Shown: piece by piece, positions 12,501-21,068 of the stretch
How positions within the stretch are numbered: position 1 is the stretch's first letter
How the letters are laid out: each line of letters begins with the position of its first letter
DNA from: Anaeramoeba flamelloides
Lineage: Eukaryota > Metamonada > Anaeramoebidae
Assembly: GCA_027625915.1 (NCBI GenBank)
Contig: JANTQA010000029.1
Coordinates: 2,046,001 to 2,110,000, forward strand
Direction: 5' to 3'
DNA length: 64,000 nt
The notes under the pieces: generated by a model
Databases searched by the model: none
Told to the model about the DNA's origin: nothing
Seen by the model: the letters and a program-made list of their open reading frames with translations, nothing else
Made by a program: the position numbers and the translations under genes

Positions 12501-15500
12501 TCCTAAAAAATACATAACAAAAAAAGTGTTATTTTAATACTTTCATGAAATCCAATATATTGATTTATTTCATAAAGTTAATCAAGTATGTGTGAAAAGG
12601 CCTACTTCCAATTAATTTAAATTATTAAATTAAAATTATTAAATTAAAATTACACAATTTTTAAAAGCTCTTTTAATCAGCAGATTTAATAATTTGATTT
12701 CTCTCGTGAAATTCACAAAAAAAAAAAAAAGGTGATTTTAAAAAAAAAATTAACTTATTTAGTGTTAATTTTTTAAAGAGTATAACGAGCTCTAGAGTTT
12801 TAATTTGGCCTAAAGAAATTTTTTAGAATTTTAAACCGTTTTAAAGCGAGTATAAAGTGTTTTCCAAATTTTAGGAGTTTTTTATAGGAAAGAAAAAAGT
12901 TTCACAAGTTAAATGGGAAGACTGTATTTCAATTTAAAAAAAGAAAGAAAAAAAACAATAAATAAATTTCAAATAATTTAAAATTTTAATTTTACCCCCT
13001 TTTCATTTATAAAATCTAATTAAATTTTTTGATTAAATCATAAATTTGTATAAATTTTTAGGGTACATAAGTGCATAATGAATGTCTCTCTTTTCGGAGA
13101 TTTTTTTATAAAAATTGATTTTTAGAGCTAACTGAACAATTTTTCAAAAATATTTACTCACTTTATAATCGTAATGGAAGTTGTTTTGAGGGTTTATCCC
13201 ATATTCTTATGAAATAATATTTTCAATTTTTGATCAGATTCATTTTTTATAATTTTCTTTTTGTTTTTTTATTTTTTTAAACGTTTTTTTTTTTTTTTTT
13301 TTTTTTTTGGTTTCTTTTTTTTTTTTTTTTTTTTATGGTTTCTTTTTTTTTTTGATTTACCTTTTTTTTTAAAAGATCATGTGGAAAAAAAAAAGATCTT
13401 CGAAAAGGCCAATAATCACTCTGAAAATTGAAATAATATAATGTCTTTGAAAACTCAGATAATTGTGATCAAAACAATCTTCATTTTAACTTTTTTCAGT
13501 AAAAGTGTCAGTAATAAAAAATCCGTAATGCTCTTTTGAAAAAAAAAAGTGATTCACTGGATTAATCTTTTTTTTTTGTTTTTGATTTTCCAAAATATCA
13601 GGTTTTTATATATTTATAATGATTTAAAATTGAATTATTAATCAGAGTTAATTATTAGCTGTTTTTGAATACTATTTCGATTTATTTTTTTTTTTTCAAT
13701 TTATTATTTTCAGTGAGTCACAATTTTTGAAATAGAGCTTACTTAAGTCATGTATCTTTTGGGTTTTATTCAAAAACTTTAATTATGGGCGGGTGAGTTG
13801 TGTAAGGTTTATCCGATTTACTTGAGGGATAACTTTTCCTTAACATTTTTTAAATTTGCTTTTATTTGAATTATTTGAAATTTATTGTATTCTAAGTTAT
13901 ATTTATTGTTTAATTGAAATGGTTAAATCTTCAATATAATATATGTTATAGTTATTTTAAAAAAGTGAAAACTTTTTTTTTTTTATGAGATAGTCAGAAT
14001 TAAAACTTCTTTAAAGTTTTATGTTATAATAAAGTGATTTTTTTTTAAAAAATGTGCTTTCCTTCACAACAGAACATCTACCACGTTTAAAGGTTTAGTT
14101 CTGAAAAAGTCTTCAGTTTTACAAAATAGAAAACTTCAAAAAAGTTTTAAAAAAAGTTCTCATATTTTTAAAACTACTGTATAGATTGAAGTTTTTGAAT
14201 TTATTGTACGTTATATTTTAATTGACTAGTTCGTTTGAATCAATTCATTTGTATAAAAAATTCTCGAAAAAAATAGAAATTCATTTCACACTTGAGGAAT
14301 GAAAATAATTATTTCTACTGCTAATTTAGAAAAAAATAAACACATGTTTATATTGGAAACTTTAAGGACTACATTCCAACCCTTGGAAGGTGTTTTGTTT
14401 ATTGTCTTATTTTACATTCACTTCTCTAAAAGAATTTTCATCCTAAAGAAATTAGATAAAAAAATACTAATTCCAAAGTTAAAAACATCAAAACAGAAAA
14501 AATTTTCATATAGATTTTTGGATTGAAAATTTTAAAAAATAAATAACATTAAGGGATTTTAAATATAATTTCAAATTTTAAAACCTTTCAAACACTGTAA
14601 AAGTAACTTATAAAATATATTTAGAACTGCTTTAGAAATTGTTTTGTGTTTATAGATTTGAAATAGAAATTATGAAATATTAAAATCAAATTTTGGAGAG
14701 GATCAAAGAAGGTTATAATTGTGAGAATTTTTGAAATTGTGAATATTTCCCATTTTTTTGTAGAAGAAATTATTCGATGGGCAAATTTAAATGAGATTAT
14801 GGAACTCTTTAAAGAGTGTTTTTATCATCAATTTCGCAATTTTCACCAGAAAACGTTTTCCTTAATAGAACCTGAAAACAAAAAGAAAGATCAACAAAAA
14901 CTGGTATTTAAATTATAAATGGAATACAAATACACTCATTATAAATTTCCTTTTTCAAATAGAGTCATAAATTCCAATCTACTTATTTGAGAAACTCAGT
15001 TTGGAAAAGAAAAAAGATATCTAGCAAAGGAAGTGTAAATTTTTTCTCATTTAAAATTCAAATACCAGTAAAAGAAAAACAAATGATTAAAGAAAATGGA
15101 AGACTCAATACAGTAACGGTTTTTTTTAATACCTTTTGACACTCATGGTTTTTTGCTTGATTCTGATTTATCAGTAAAAATTTAATGAAAAAATTTGACT
15201 ATTTTTGAGATCTTCAAAACATTCAACAATTTCGATCTGAAAAAAAAAAATCTAAACTGTGTTTGTTGGTTCTCTCGATAATAATATAATGAATTCTTCT
15301 TTGTAGTTGATTTATTTCTTCTTTTTAAATCGTAAATTTTCATCTCCAGTTTTCAGGTTCTATTAAGGATTTTTCAATTAAAAATCATTTCGAACTTTTT
15401 TTCCACAAAGGTAATATGAAGAAAAATCGAAAAGATTTCCTTTTTAAAATCTAAATACCGAAAAAATCTATTTTTCCAAAATTACAAGAAGAATTTGAAT

Positions 15501-18500
15501 CCAAAAGAATCCAATCGAAATTTTTTTTTGTTTCAAATTAAAAAGTCTGTTTATTGAGGGGAAAAAAGGCATTGTTTTTTTGACAATCAGGATTGGAAAT
15601 GTTAATTTCAGTTTTGTTATTAGGGTAGGGTTTAGTTTCTTTTGTGTGATGGTTGTTTCTCCTTTATTTTTTTGAAAATATGTGATTTTTTTTTTACAAC
15701 TTGAGATTTGATTTTTTTTGATTAGAATTGATTGAATTTTCTTCTAATTTTAGAGTAGAGCCTGAAACTAATTAGGTTTCTTTTTGGAAATTGTTTTTTT
15801 GTTTGGTTTCTTTTGAATTTCGAACAAGAAGTAAAAAATAATATGAAAAAAGAAAGAAAAGGTTTTTGGTTAATTGTGTTTCATTAACGAAAAGTTTTTA
15901 CTTGTTATTCTCCACTTGTTTGTTTTCCAATAGAAATAAAAGTACAGAATTAAAATAATTAAAGTTGGTATGGTCATTGAAATAATGCCAAATAGCGAAT
16001 ACTCCAAAGTTTGCATATTCTTTTTGAGAGGGTTAGTCAATGAGAAAAATAAGGAAAAAAATAAGAAAAAAGGAAAACAATCAGCACACAAAGATCAAAA
16101 AGAAAACAAATTACTCGTATCCCACCCACAAACAACAACGTAAACATTGATAAAGCAGAAAGCCAAACCAAATATTTGATAAAAAAAGTTCCAATCTTAA
16201 ACCATTGCTTTTTCAAGAATTTAGCTGTCCATCTTTGAGTAAAATAATAAATTACAAAGAAACAAGTGTAACCCTGAAGTTTTTAAAGTAAATTATTTTC
16301 GCTAATTGCCTCAAGAGCACAAGAATGTTTTTGGAAAAAAAAAAAAAAAGACTGACATTGGTATCCTAAGAAAATCAAAACCAAAATGTGGTGCAATAAA
16401 GGATAATAAAAGGAAAGTGATTAGCGCTGGAAGAGCAAACATTATTTGTGTTCTCAAGATTAATATTGCATTGATCTTTCTTATTGTATTTGAGGTATCA
16501 TAAATATTGTAATTGGTGACGTTACTGTCCATTTTACAATAGAAATGATCACAATGCTGGAAAATCTTAAAAAAATGAGAAAGTAGATATATTTTTTCAT
16601 TCACTTAAAGACAAGTCTTTAGGACATTGTTGGGTGAAGCTGTACCATTAAAGAGGAATTAGGAGTTAGTATTGAGAAAAACTTGGAAAAGATTCATTAA
16701 TTCTTCGAATTGACTCGATTTGTCTTTTTTTAAAAAGTTCCAAATTATAACTATGAACCGAATTTTTTTTTAAGGTTAACCTAAAATTGATTTTCTTTGT
16801 TGTGTTTATTTTTAATCCTACTGGTATTTGAATCATAAATGGGAAAAATTTTCACTTTCTTTTCTAGACAATTAATTGTAAATATTAAAAGATCAAAATT
16901 TTCCTTAAACTTTCCAAAAAAAATCACCAACTCAAGAATTAAAACGAAATCATCCAAAGACCCCCACCCTAAAAGGAATTAATAATTTCTACTTGTTCAA
17001 AGAGAATAAAAAAATTGAAAAAAAACTGGATTTAAGGGTTGAGTCATTATGGTGAAATTTTTTATTCTGAAATGGAAAAAAACTTTATAGTAATTTTTAT
17101 GAGCACCTAAAACCAAATCAAAAACCAACCAACCTATGATGTACTATCGATCTCCAAAAAAAATCACCAACTCAAGAATTAAAACGAAATCATCCAAAGA
17201 CCCCCACCCTAAAAGGAATTAATAATTTCTACTTGTTCAAAGAGAATAAAAAAATTGAAAAAAAACTGGATTTAAGGGTTGAGTCATTATGGTGAAATTT
17301 TTTATTCTGAAATGGAAAAAAACTTTATAGTAATTTTTATGAGCACCTAAAACCAATCAAAAACCAACCAATCTATGATGTACTATCGATCTCCAAAAAT
17401 CAACAACCAAAGATGAGGACATTTTTAGAAAAAAGTGCCAAAGAGCGAGACTCAATTTCCAATTAGAATGGTCGTGAATTACAATTTTGAAAACAACTTT
17501 GTCAGTTTTAAAGTGTCGTTCTTTTGCGCTTTTTGAGATCTGTGTGACTTTTTTTTTCTTTTTTTTCATTTTTCAAATGAGTTATTTTTATTGAAAGAAT
17601 ATTACTAATCCTTACTTGGTCAAATTTAGAGGGTAACAAAATAACCACAAATCAGACTAAATCGAATAAAATTGATTGTGAAATTCAAGAAAGCAATTTG
17701 TTTTAAATTAAAGAAATTTACTCATTTGGAAATAGAAAATGAGAATTTATGAATTTTTTTTTTTAAATTTTGATTTTTTGGAATTAGAACTCTTTTTCTT
17801 TGTTGAATTTTTTGTCAAAGAGATCCAATGGAATTTTTTTTTTGTTATTTGAATTTTGTCAACCAAAAGAAGCGCTATTTCACAATACCCTTTTTGGTCT
17901 CAGGTCACACCTTGAGTATGGTGCCTTTTAACCGTAAATGACTCGACCCTTAAAAAAAATTTTTTTAGAAAGCTGAAAGAAAATTTTGTTTCATTTATTT
18001 TCCAACAAATATTATTTTTCTTGTGATAAATTAAGTTCTCAAAGAAGTAGATTATTATTTAAAAACTCTATTTGGAAAAAGAAAATTTAAAATGAAGTGA
18101 AAATTTTTCCGGTTTTTTATTCAAATACCAGTAATATTTGTAGAACAAATATGAAAAAAAAAACATACTTTCTTTTCCTTTTCTTTCTTCGATTCACATA
18201 TAGAAATTACAACTCTGAGTTTTACAGAACTAAGTTTGAAAAAGAAAAACAAAAAATGTTTGGAAAATTTTTTCTTTATATTAGACTAATAACAGTAAAA
18301 TGATTTATAAATCAATTATTTTTGAATTGTGTAAATTCAATTTTTTGAAAACACTTTTGTAACATTACAGTTTCTCAAGAACTCTTCAAGTTTAATTTTG
18401 AAAGGTCTGATGAATAATCTCATCGTTATTGTAACAATTATTTCATTGAAAAGTGATTTCTCTTTTTTTTTTTTTTGAGTTATTAATTGCATTTCATAGA

Positions 18501-20409
18501 TTCTATGACCATTATTAAGTTATTTATTAAACAAAACAGAAAATGTATTTATCTCGATGTCAAAAAAATTCTCCTGTTCTTACAGAACAAATATAAAAAG
18601 CATTATCACATATTCTGAAATTTTTTTAAAAAATGGAAAAAGATATTTATACTTCTTTATAAACATAAAAATTAGCTTTTAAGGAAGTAAGTACATTTTA
18701 CCATTTTGAAAATTTTTAATTGTGTTAATATTACTGAAAAAATATTTTTTGAGTGCCACCAGATATTGAAACTTTGAAACCAAAACACCACCCACTAGTC
18801 TATTCGTGAATGGAGTCAAAGTAATTAAGAGTTGAATCTTAATTTTTTCAATTTTTAGAACATTTTTTTTGATTCAATTTTTGGTTTTATTAAATTTAGT
18901 TTTGGATCTAGAGATGTGTTTATACCAATGATCGAAATTAACCAAACAGTAAACCAACAAAATATACCCGAAAGGGTGTGCATTTGAAACAAATATTTTC
19001 TTTTAGAAGACCAAACACGAAAAATCAACATTCCAAATAAATTTGTTGAAATCAAGAATGAAAAAAAAAAAAATCGATAAAAGCCTATTTTTGAAGATTG
19101 GTTTTCTTTATCTTCTTAGTTTGCTTGAATACAAACTATTTTTTTCCTTGAATTTCTCACCCCATTACTATTTATTATTCTTTTAACAAACTTTTTGTGA
19201 CAAATTTGCTTCCAAAATTCTTTTTTAAAATATTTTTCTCAAACAAAGCCAAAACGAGGAATATTATTTCAAAAATTAAAATAATGGGGTTGAATTTTTG
19301 GAATCAAGTAACCATTACAAAAGATTCAAATCAAAATAATTCAGAAATTCAATAACAAATTTGAATCAGATTCAGAATTTTTTTGAGTTCTCATTTTAAT
19401 GGAAAATAAATAATTATAAAATCAAACGAATTTACCCAATAAACCCTCACTCTCAAGAAGAATTAAAAAAATCTCTGATTTTCTGAACCCAAACCAGAAT
19501 TAGATGACATAAATGAAAATAGGATTTTTAAATTCATTTTGGAAATTCTTTCGAAATAAACAGTAATTTGTTTATCAAAAATTTTCCAAATAAAATTTTT
19601 TCATAAAGAATTAAAAATAAAACCAAATAAAGAATAAGTAATTGTGTAAAATGTTATAGATAAGATCAAGTAATAAATGATTTTTATTTATTTTTTCTTG
19701 ATCAATTTTTTCATTTTTTTGATATGCCCTTTTTTGTTGGTATGAAAATATCTTTTACTAGAATCTCTGACAGTCTAGTATTTATGAAAATATCAATGTA
19801 TTTGACTAAAGAAATGATTTGAAGAATTCAGTTTCACATAAATGGTGGCACTCAAAAAATGAAAAATGTACTTACCCCCTTAAAAGTTATCATTGCTGAA
19901 AATAAAAAGTAAAATCGATTAAAATAAGAAACAAATAAAGTGGTGTTGTTAAAATAAACTATGCAGACTTATTCAACTGTATCAAAATAAAAAAAACCAT
20001 TACCGTAATTTAAAATATCGTGAGTTTTTTACTTGAGCTTATTACAAAAATTTAACTCATACCAAAAATATTAGTTACTGTAGAAATAAACGAAACAAAT
20101 CAACAGGATGACAGCAGCACACAAACAAGAAATATGGTTCTTCAAATAAATTTTAAAAAAGAATTATGAAGATATGGAAAGATTACAATATAATTTTTTG
20201 ACAAAAAAAAATGAGAAAAATTTCATTTTTTGAATTTTTTATGAAATCATTTAATCTCAAGATATTTAGTAAATATAAGGAAATTTTTGGAACAAAAGCA
20301 TTTAATATTATCGAATTATTTTATTAATCATAGATCTAACCTCTAAAGTCAAGTTTTATCTGAACTAGAACATAAATACACCTGTCTTCCTATCTTCAAA
20401 TACCCAAGT
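1..20409 (-). CDS. DEK1-type transmembrane (TML) calpain, partial at its 3' end
   Basis: Large split gene read leftwards and running off the left edge. In order the exons encode many hydrophobic helices (more than 20 in total), a charged cytosolic arm, and the beginning of a CysPc protease domain with the block FIDNDFPPILSSLVID followed by a W-K-R motif. By eye this matches plant DEK1 in order and in detail: the helix DNWFIGHILVYG resembles DEK1 HYWYLGHCISYA, the segment YSSKYFPVF resembles YSPRVLPVY, and the arm EEHYIRTRFEAIF resembles the DEK1 region just after its last helix. Known family role: a plasma-membrane or endomembrane calcium-regulated cysteine protease implicated in mechanosensing and cell-wall or cortical signalling in plants. 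Well-supported exons are 16353-16556, 16115-16273, 15902-16019, 10402-10873, 7272-7716 and 1-3536, with phase-compatible junctions. More 5' exons are tentative. Catalytic Cys, His and Asn lie outside the window, so activity cannot be judged. Confidence 0.82.
4165..4580. repeat. Dispersed repeat with GTCAAGTGCC and CCTAGGTTTT motifs
   Basis: Opens with GTCGTCAAGTGCCGTCAAG, an 11-bp motif repeated in tandem, followed by several CTAGGTTTT blocks. Related copies lie at 8150-8430 and 33945-34065. The internal block resembling TTTTACTC-ATTCTTTTAAATTCTG is shared by all three. Probably a non-autonomous mobile element, class unresolved. Confidence 0.45.
6673..7259. mobile_element. TIR element, AAGSTATTTCCAA family, copy 1
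   Basis: About 587 bp. The left end reads AAGCTATTTCCAAAAAAGTG. The right end, reverse-complemented, begins CATTTCCAAAAAAGTGAAGC. The interior is similar to the copy at 28672-29253, for example a block near AAAGATATGAAAATTTTGAT. No coding capacity. It lies in an intron with its right edge about 12 bp from the end of a TML-calpain exon. Confidence 0.6.
7272..7716 (-). CDS. TML-calpain exon with three to four helices
   Basis: 445-nt exon. Its acceptor is TTAACATAG at 7717-7725 (minus strand) and its first base completes a codon begun in the exon ending at 10402 (GA+C). The junction restores DNWFIGHILVYG, which aligns with DEK1 HYWYLGHCISYA and so supports the splice independently of the consensus. 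Further helices follow the motif YPYMWFIGVYLIF. The donor is uncertain. I chose GTTGAT at 7266-7271 because it leaves phase 0, as the next exon needs. The frame stays open past it only into the end of an inserted element (see 6673-7259). Confidence 0.78.
7717..10401 (-). other. Intron of the TML-calpain (2.7 kb)
   Basis: AT-rich non-coding DNA. One repeat copy with CTAGGTTTT/AAAACCTAG ends is at about 8150-8430. Short open frames inside have no protein-like composition. Confidence 0.6.
8150..8430. repeat. Short element with inverted AGTG...CTAGGTTTT ends
   Basis: About 280 bp. The left part reads AGTGTCACAAAGTGTCTAGG. The right part, reverse-complemented, reads AGTGTAATCAAGTGACTAGG, giving imperfect terminal inverted repeats. 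Related to 4165-4580 and 33945-34065. Confidence 0.45.
10402..10873 (-). CDS. TML-calpain exon with about five helices
   Basis: 472-nt exon with acceptor ATAAGCATAG and donor GTATGT (10396-10401, read on the minus strand). It starts after one codon base and ends after two, matching both neighbours. Hydrophobic segments include LYNIISLLFLLSYATTLLIY, FVNVLTILIVDFILNN and FVSFILGIIRLLLSITSV. Their order and spacing resemble the DEK1 helices that lead into its first large loop. The charged stretch EFEYSDYNLKSVLIHRSLME between helices looks like the DEK1 loop VDEYVRRAYKFAYSD. Confidence 0.78.
11194..11453. mobile_element. CCCTAATA-ended TIR element, copy 1
   Basis: 260 bp starting CCCTAATAAAAAAAG and ending TTTTTTTATTAGGG, with many TTATAACA motifs inside. 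The flanks are GTA on both sides, a possible 3-bp target duplication. Copy 2 at 40695-40956 is in the opposite orientation. Confidence 0.6.
14899..15070. mobile_element. 172-bp TIR element (ACTGGTATTT family), copy 1
   Basis: Left end ACTGGTATTTAAATTATAAA, right end AATTCAAATACCAGT; inverted ends of about 45 bp with the sub-motif AAGTGTAAATTTTTTCTC. Similar in length to the copy at 52529-52701. No coding capacity. Confidence 0.6.
15902..16019 (-). CDS. TML-calpain exon, one helix
   Basis: 118-nt exon encoding NMQTLEYSLFGIISMTIPTL, then a hydrophobic run and the basic segment YWKTNKWRIT. Acceptor CTAACCCTCTCAAAAAG, with a plausible CTAAC branch site; donor GTAAAA at 15896-15901. It ends with one codon base, completed by AT from the exon at 10873, across a 5.0-kb intron. 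The segment YSLFGIISM resembles DEK1 SGFFFGVSAI. Confidence 0.7.
16115..16273 (-). CDS. TML-calpain exon, two helices around a basic loop
   Basis: 159-nt exon (53 codons, phase 0 at both ends). It encodes GYTCFFVIYYFTQRWTAKF, a basic loop, then the helix YLVWLSALSMFTLLFVGGIR. The order helix, TQRW, helix resembles DEK1 LWWRTQWQSSRAVAVLL. Acceptor is AACTTCAG (16274-16281 read on the minus strand); donor is GTAATT at 16109-16114. The intron to the next exon is only 95 bp. Confidence 0.7.
16353..16556 (-). CDS. TML-calpain exon, loop plus N-terminal helix
   Basis: 204-nt exon beginning after AAGATTTTCCAG. It encodes a polar segment with Cys residues and an N-V-T glycosylation motif, then the hydrophobic stretch IMFALPALITFLLLSFIAP. 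The donor is weak: phase 0 requires GTCTTT at 16352, next to a 15-bp homopolymer. The stronger-looking GTCAGT at 16356 would put the next exon out of frame. Confidence 0.6.
16913..17393. repeat. 240-bp tandem duplication
   Basis: Two head-to-tail units (16913-17152 and 17153-17393) nearly identical over 240 bp. Three full 60-base lines match exactly; I see one single-base indel and one substitution near the 3' ends. Each unit spans about 120 bp outside and the first 120 bp inside the TTAAGGGT element, so the duplication followed its insertion. Confidence 0.85.
17272..17953. mobile_element. TTAAGGGT TIR element, copy 1
   Basis: About 682 bp. Left end TTAAGGGTTGAGTCATTA; right end, reverse-complemented, TTAAGGGTCGAGTCATTT. 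TTAA at both termini suggests a TTAA target (piggyBac-like) or TWA target (Harbinger-like). No transposase. An inverted relative is at 21157-21764. Confidence 0.7.
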
Positions 20410-20514
20410 CTGAAACAAAAAAAAAAAACACAAGTTAAATTTTTTAATGTCTAAATGTTGTTAACAGGGGTTATTCACATCACTGTACTTTTTTTATAGA
20501 ATACCTACACATTT
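18369..20514 (-). CDS. Tentative 5' exons of the TML-calpain
   Basis: Five small candidate exons read in a compatible phase series. They are 20507-20514 (ATG TGT AG), 20382-20409 (28 nt between TTTCAG and GTGTAT), 20079-20139 (helix NHISCLCAAVILLICFVYFY, donor GTAACT), 18926-19114 or 19111 (helices around FQMHTLSGIFCWFTVWLISI, donor GTATAA) and 18584-18614 (EYVIMLFIFVL, donor GTAAGA). A possible continuation is 18369-18502. Each hydrophobic piece suits the N-terminus of a multi-helix protein, but I could not find a phase-compatible join from 18369 to 16556, and the start codon is a guess. The 18926-19114 exon sits inside a TIR-bounded segment (18679-19883). Confidence 0.4.
18679..19883. mobile_element. 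TTAA-ended inverted repeats bounding 1.2 kb
   Basis: The left end TTAAGGAAGTAAGTACATTT and the reverse-complemented right end TTAAGGGGGTAAGTACATTT both continue into TTTTTTGAGTGCCACCA; the left copy has about 39 extra bases between the two blocks. The segment between includes a candidate TML-calpain exon (18926-19114). It may be one element or two separate ends. A further single end is at 54919. Confidence 0.5.
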
Positions 20515-21068
20515 GAAATAAAAGAAACATACAATAAATTCTAATTAAATATGGTTTTGATTTCTTAAAACTCTATTATTTAAAAATAAATTTGAAAGGT
20601 GAAGAATCAATTTGGATTATTTCTCTCCAAAAATCAAGTTAATTTTAAGGAAAATTTTTATACACCCAAAAAAAACAAAATATTCAAAAAAATTGAGAAA
20701 AATAAGAAAAATTTTGAACAAATTTGATAATTAATTTAAATTTTACTTAAAATATCAATGAGTTACCTTTCATAATTGATTATGCCTTAGGTATATAATT
20801 TGGTAGTTAAATAAGATGTTTTATTTAAATAAGAAGGAAAAAAGCACTACTTATATTTTGAAACACAGATTATAGTCTTTTTCATGCATTATTTTGATCA
20901 CAGTATCTTTGAAAAGGTGATCCAAAATAAATATTGAAAACAAATTATAATATATCAGATACTTATAAAAATCCTAATTTGTTAAAGAGTAAGAAGAAAA
21001 ATAAACATAACAAGGGTTTTATTATGAAAAATCTGTTTGATTCCCATGTTGCAGAGTTTTTGTTAATC

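Larger units (their letters stand above)
10874..15901 (-). other. Largest intron of the TML-calpain (5.0 kb)
   Basis: Contains a CCCTAATA-ended element (11194-11453), an inverted fragment of the dispersed repeat (about 12408-12480), long poly-T tracts (13280-13335) and a 172-bp TIR element (14899-15070). A 20-bp inverted pair (TCCTTAATAGAACCTGAAAA) is at about 14863 and 15352. No further exon recognised. Confidence 0.55.
16819..18133. mobile_element. ACTGGTATTT element interrupted by later insertions
   Basis: The left end TACTGGTATTTGAATC with a following TTTCACTTTC is at 16819-16870. The matching right end GAAGTGAAAATTTTTCC ... TTCAAATACCAGTA is at 18093-18133. The intact family is about 172 bp, so about 1.1 kb appears inserted between the halves, including the TTAAGGGT element and its tandem duplication. 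Confidence 0.45.

Noticed and set aside
12282-12515. 77-codon minus-strand frame as another calpain exon
   Set aside because: It overlaps an inverted fragment of the dispersed repeat and shows no helix pattern.
14299-14918. Two short plus-strand frames
   Set aside because: Located in an intron, Lys/Ile/Phe-rich without pattern; the second runs into a TIR element.
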